DNA from: Pseudopyrenochaeta lycopersici
Taxonomy: Eukaryota > Ascomycota > Dothideomycetes > Pleosporales > Pseudopyrenochaetaceae
Reading direction: 5' to 3'
NCBI GenBank assembly: GCA_003313425.1
Contig: NHZP01000021.1
Span: forward strand, 186,001 to 250,000
Length of the DNA: 64,000 bases
Both the position numbers and the translations under genes were made by a program. Under the pieces are notes generated by a model. That model did no database searches. It was not told the origin of the DNA and was given only the letters and a program-made list of their open reading frames with translations. Positions 60,684 through 64,000 of this stretch are shown piece after piece (the stretch's first letter is position 1; the number at the start of each line of letters is the position of its first letter).

Positions 60684-60809
60684 AGATTAGAGGATGTTAC
60701 TTGAGGCAGGCGGGTACACATTGCTGGCACCTGCAAATTGTTACCTCTATACTATAGTAGCCTTGGCTGCTACACGGGGTATCTATAGACAACTGCAACT
60801 CCAGCCATC

Positions 60810-62084
60810 CTAGAACTCGAGGTCCTCCTTGCTCGGCATCGCACTACTGCCAGCGGCCTCTCTCACAGCCTGCTCCTGCGCCTCCGTGTCGCCCTCAACA
60901 GGCGGCAGGCTAAACTTCGCAATTACAAACTTCCGCCGACTCAGCGTGAATGCCATATCTTCGCCCAATCCTTCGATGCCGCCACCTCCACCCTTTTCAT
61001 GAAAGACAGGCAACTTGTGTACCGCTAGCATGCCCTGTGGTCGCTCTTCATCTTTCGTCGTCCCGGCCGATTGGGCGAGGGCCTGCAGATGGGAATATGG
61101 AAATGGTGAAAGCTCCAGGATGCCATCGGAGAGAATCTCCATCCAGCGAACAAGGCCAGAAGATCGTGAATAGAGGGATAATGGGAGAGTGAGAATCGCG
61201 GTCAGCCGGGTGGGATTTTGCCGTAATAGTGCCCGTAGCGCATGTAGAAACTGCAGTATTGCACTTGGATGTGCCGACGAAGACGGATACAGCGCTGGGG
61301 AAAGCAGTGACGGGATTACGAGTCGGTGAACCTCGTGTGAAGGCGTCAAAGCAAGCTGCCGCTGTATGTTCTTCAGTATTTGTGGGAATGGCGAGGAACA
61401 ACTGGAGGCGGTTCGATTTATTGGGATGTAATTGATGGCTGTCCCAACAGGGAGTGTGAGGCGTTTCGCAAGGTCGAACGTATGGCAGAACACTGAGGAC
61501 TCTTCCATTGCATTCTCGCCTTGATTGGCACTTCTGCTTGGACTTGGAGAGCCTAGGGTAGCACTGTTAGACATCTTCAGAAAGCAAAATTGCATTGGCG
61601 AAGTGTAGAATGTATATGTACAAAACGCACCTCTCGCACTCTCAAACTGCCCTAACCCCTCATACCTCCACGCAATCTTCATCTTCTCTGCCCTTTCTTT
61701 TCCTTGTTTCCTCCTGTCATCTCTATCCTCCGATATACCTGGTAGCTCCCTGCCCCATACCTCGCCCATGCCCACTACATGTACCTTGTGGCCTTGCACC
61801 ACTCCCTCAGCGGCGTAGAACCGTAACAATGCACCTGCATAGTCTGTCGTACCACTCTCCTCTATGAGTATGGAGTTGCCGAGCGGTAAACCAGCATGTC
61901 CGGCTAAGATGCCATCGAGTGAGGGTGTGCCCGTGGACGTAGTGGGGCGACCGTCGACGGGCGAAGGGCGGACACCAGGAGGGGTTGGCACTGAAGGGCT
62001 TATCGATGTAGACAAGGAAGTATTTGACGCGTCCTCGCCTGCCGGAGCCCGCGATAGCGCTATATTGCGCTTGCGAAATGCCAT
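60810..62084 (-). CDS. ELP4: Elongator complex subunit Elp4 (PAXNEB family)
   Basis: Subunit of the Elp4-5-6 RecA-like ring of Elongator, which modifies wobble uridines (mcm5/ncm5) in tRNA. Exons 61631-62084 and 60810-61552 join in phase across a 78-nt intron to 398 aa. The MAFRKRNIALSR start is typical of Elp4, so I use 62084 rather than an upstream in-frame ATG at 62165. Family blocks include TSTGTPSLDGILAGHAGLPLGNSILIEESGTTDY, cited here by its position at about residues 48-82. Others are LRFYAAEGVVQGH, KIAWRYEGLGQFE and the C-terminal DMAFTLSRRKFVIAKFSLPP. As in other Elp4 proteins there is no obvious Walker A. The intron is stop-free and in frame. TYW1, another tRNA-modification gene, is at the other end of the window. 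Confidence 0.93.
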   Translation of the reverse strand: MAFRKRNIALSRAPAGEDASNTSLSTSISPSVPTPPGVRPSPVDGRPTTSTGTPSLDGILAGHAGLPLGNSILIEESGTTDYAGALLRFYAAEGVVQGHKVHVVGMGEVWGRELPGISEDRDDRRKQGKERAEKMKIAWRYEGLGQFESARGAFCTYTFYTSPMQFCFLKMSNSATLGSPSPSRSANQGENAMEESSVFCHTFDLAKRLTLPVGTAINYIPINRTASSCSSPFPQILKNIQRQLALTPSHEVHRLVIPSLLSPALYPSSSAHPSAILQFLHALRALLRQNPTRLTAILTLPLSLYSRSSGLVRWMEILSDGILELSPFPYSHLQALAQSAGTTKDEERPQGMLAVHKLPVFHEKGGGGGIEGLGEDMAFTLSRRKFVIAKFSLPPVEGDTEAQEQAVREAAGSSAMPSKEDLEF

Positions 62085-62446
62085 TCTCAGTGCTTGGAAG
62101 TGGGGAGTCGCGACCCTCGAAATTTGTTGATGCCGCTTATCGATAAGCTCCACAAGAGACGTCATGTTCCTTGCACTGGAGAGCCTACTGTTATTGCCTG
62201 TGTGTCTGTAACATATTTCGTACTAGTGGTAGTTCTCCCTCCTCTATCCAAGTATTTGGCCAAAGTGTACAGAAGATCTTTTAATTCACTAACTCGGGAT
62301 GTAATGGACGCTTCACACGTCTTACCCTCATTGTCAAAAGTTGGCTATATTTTAGATTTGGTGAAAGGTCATAAATATACTTAAAGCATCACTGCAAAAC
62401 CGTTGTACTTGCCAACGAAAATTAAATCTCCAATGTGACTCATCTC
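62085..62446. promoter_or_regulatory. Intergenic: ELP4 promoter and DLH-family 3' flank
   Basis: 362 bp between tandem minus-strand genes. The frame upstream of the ELP4 start stays open to 62165, so a 27-residue longer Elp4 cannot be excluded. No other gene seen. Confidence 0.4.
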
Positions 62447-63346
62447 TTAAAGCCACTTGTCCAGCCAGGTCAATACTTGTGCCTCTGAGTCCTCGAGGCA
62501 CTTTCTCTCCTGAGGGTCATCCGGATTTCCTCTCACAGAAAACCCATGCCGCCCGGGCGTGTAGGCTTTATGCTCCATCTCAGGTACATTCTTTCCCGCT
62601 TTCCGAGCATCCTCATGGATTGCCTCAATTTGGCCCTTCTGCTTGAAGCTCACAGCGATGTCTTCTACTCCCCACCCATAGCTAACAGGTATGACCAAAT
62701 CCTTGACGTCATCTGGAATGACGAGATTACTTGGATGTAATGCAACCGCCGCGTCCACAAGCGGTCTCTTCATGCCGTCAATCTCGATCATGTTGCTCTC
62801 GAGCCCGGCTCGAATGGCATACCTTCCACCCCAACACATTCCTACCATCCCAATCTTTTGGCTGGCAGGCGTCGCGCGCCTCAATGACTCTAAGAAGTCC
62901 ACGCAAATGGTTTCGGTGGGTCCTTGCCTATGCCTCGACAACCACAGAAGGAAGGTTGGCATGCTAGCGAGGATGCCAGAATACTTTGCAAATGTAGATT
63001 GCTTAGCCGCATCGACAGGAAGCAAGGCATCAGCCACTCTAAGCCCAACAGGATCACCTTTGAAGAAATCGGGAAGGTAAACCAGCCATTGTCCGCTCTC
63101 CGCATAGGCGTCAGCGATGAGTTTGTTGTTTGGCAGCCCCAGGCCAAATATGTCCGAATACACTACTACGATCCCTCGCGGGTTCGTACGATTGCCGATC
63201 ACATAGGTGTTTAGTCCGTGAATGACTTCTTCCTTGCCCTTGGGTTGGCCTTCATGGATGGTACCCTGTAGAGCGCGATGAGTAGGAATATGATTCGGGA
63301 CACAATAGATTCACACCTTGATGCACTCTGAGCATGAAGGTTCCAT
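62447..63346 (-). CDS. Dienelactone hydrolase-family protein
   Basis: Alpha/beta-hydrolase of the DLH family. Exons 63317-63346 (30 nt) and 62447-63265 join in phase across a 51-nt intron to 282 aa. The first exon encodes MEPSCSECIK, continued by GTIHEGQPKGKEE, a start common to fungal DLH proteins (a short Cys-containing N-terminus then a GxxH segment). The nucleophile is the Cys in GMCWGGR, and the His is in PGRHGFSVRGN near the C-terminus. The acid residue is probably the Asp in YGWGVEDIAV. Fungal members act on lactone or ester substrates that are mostly unidentified, so no pathway is assigned. It is the last gene in the window. Confidence 0.9.
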
Positions 63347-64000
63347 AGCCACACTAGATATTTGGTTTGCTTTTGATATGATCGCAGAATTTATGACCAG
63401 AAGGGATTTGCTCGAAGGATGAGAAAGGAGTGGTCTCAAAACATGGCATCCAGGGCCTCCTTTATATGCGGCACGGATCGGTGAGTAGAGGTTGACTAGA
63501 TAGTCCGCTCACTGCGCATTGACGTGGATTCAAGCACTTCTAACACGCGGCGTATTGGCACGAACGTCTTGCGATCAGCTTGGTAATCAGATACGACTAC
63601 GATCGCGAAACAGACTGCCAATCAGATTGGATCATACATAGAAAACCTTCATTAAGGTGTGGAGGGAGGGGGTTGTTCGTAGCGCACCTAGCTCAAATTG
63701 GTAGATCGAGACATTCCGCAGGGTCCCGCACTAGGCCTCTTGCGGCTCATTGCACGAGTATCCCTGCCCAGATATCGGTCTGGATTCAATCGAACTGTTG
63801 GTATCGTAGTGACAGCACGCCTGATCCGAAGCAGAAGGATAGTCACATGAATAAGCGACAGAGTTTCCTTTCCAGCGGGAGGGCGACCCAACGCTTGAAC
63901 AGCGAGACCTCACACATACTTAAAAGGTTAGATAGCAGCGCCAAACTGCTACAGACAGTGTTAGTCGCGATTGCACTAAGCGGATGTATCGTCCTATGTG
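63347..64000. other. Intergenic stretch to window end
   Basis: About 650 bp containing the DLH-family gene promoter. A tRNA A-box-like TAGCTCAAATTGG at about 63690 is not followed by a pairable D-arm or a B-box, so no tRNA is called. Two short minus-strand frames near the end show no domain. Confidence 0.4.

Noticed and set aside
63680..63760. Possible tRNA (A-box-like TAGCTCAAATTGG at about 63690)
   Set aside because: GCTC has no GAGC partner after the D-loop, no anticodon stem can be drawn, and no B-box follows at the right distance.

Overview
The window is nuclear DNA from a filamentous ascomycete (Pezizomycotina). The evidence is dense protein-coding genes on both strands (24 called in 64 kb), very short GT-AG introns (mostly 45-120 nt) with CTAAC/CTGAC-type branch sites, and a gene set typical of these fungi: Dicer-like protein, GH72 glucanosyltransferase, GT62 mannosyltransferase, Rrn6-like Pol I factor and hamartin. 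A member of the Dothideomycetes is my best guess, but this is inference. No prokaryotic, viral, transposon, CRISPR, rRNA or convincing tRNA features were seen. All exon boundaries were derived by eye from splice signals, reading-frame continuity and protein-family resemblance.

Layout. 0-11 kb: sphingoid-base-phosphate phosphatase (LCB3-like, +), the wybutosine enzyme TYW1 (-), a large four-helix membrane glycoprotein of unknown function (-), and an MDR-family oxidoreductase (+). 11-24 kb: SUMO protease Ulp1 (-) divergent from the PP2A catalytic subunit (+), a secreted cupredoxin-like protein (+), a GH72 glucanosyltransferase (-), the exosome subunit Mtr3 (-), then a 2 kb gene-poor stretch. 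24-32 kb: Golgi mannosyltransferase (ANP1 type, +) followed by a Golgi Arf-GEF (GEA/GBF1 type, +). 32-40.5 kb: Dicer-like 1 (-) divergent from the PP2A regulator Tap42 (+), then an isoamyl-acetate-hydrolysing-esterase-like GDSL enzyme (-) divergent from a small, probably mitochondrial protein (+). 40.5-49.5 kb: two gene-poor stretches (2.4 and 3.2 kb) flank TSC1/hamartin (+). 49.5-64 kb: DUF3237 protein (-), Rrn6-like Pol I factor (-) divergent from kinetochore Spc25 (+), a DHX35-like DEAH helicase (-), an F-box/2EXR-like protein (-), an Ssp120-like EF-hand secretory protein (-) divergent from a small membrane protein (+), Elongator subunit Elp4 (-) and a dienelactone-hydrolase-family protein (-).

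Functional threads. Three TOR-axis genes (PP2A catalytic subunit, Tap42, Tsc1) lie within about 32 kb, with Pol I factor Rrn6, a TOR-responsive output, a further 5 kb away. Golgi and cell-wall functions recur: ANP1, the GEA-type Arf-GEF, GH72 enzyme and cupredoxin. Two tRNA anticodon-loop modification genes (TYW1, ELP4) and several RNA-processing genes (DCL1, MTR3, DHX35-like) are also present. Most genes are conserved eukaryotic housekeeping genes. The least understood are the four-helix glycoprotein at 5.5-7.9 kb, the cupredoxin with a Gln at the axial-ligand position, and two small unnamed proteins. I found no clear undescribed multi-gene system. The most unusual sequence-level features are very small coding exons, including a 10-nt internal microexon and initiator exons of 8 and 9 nt.
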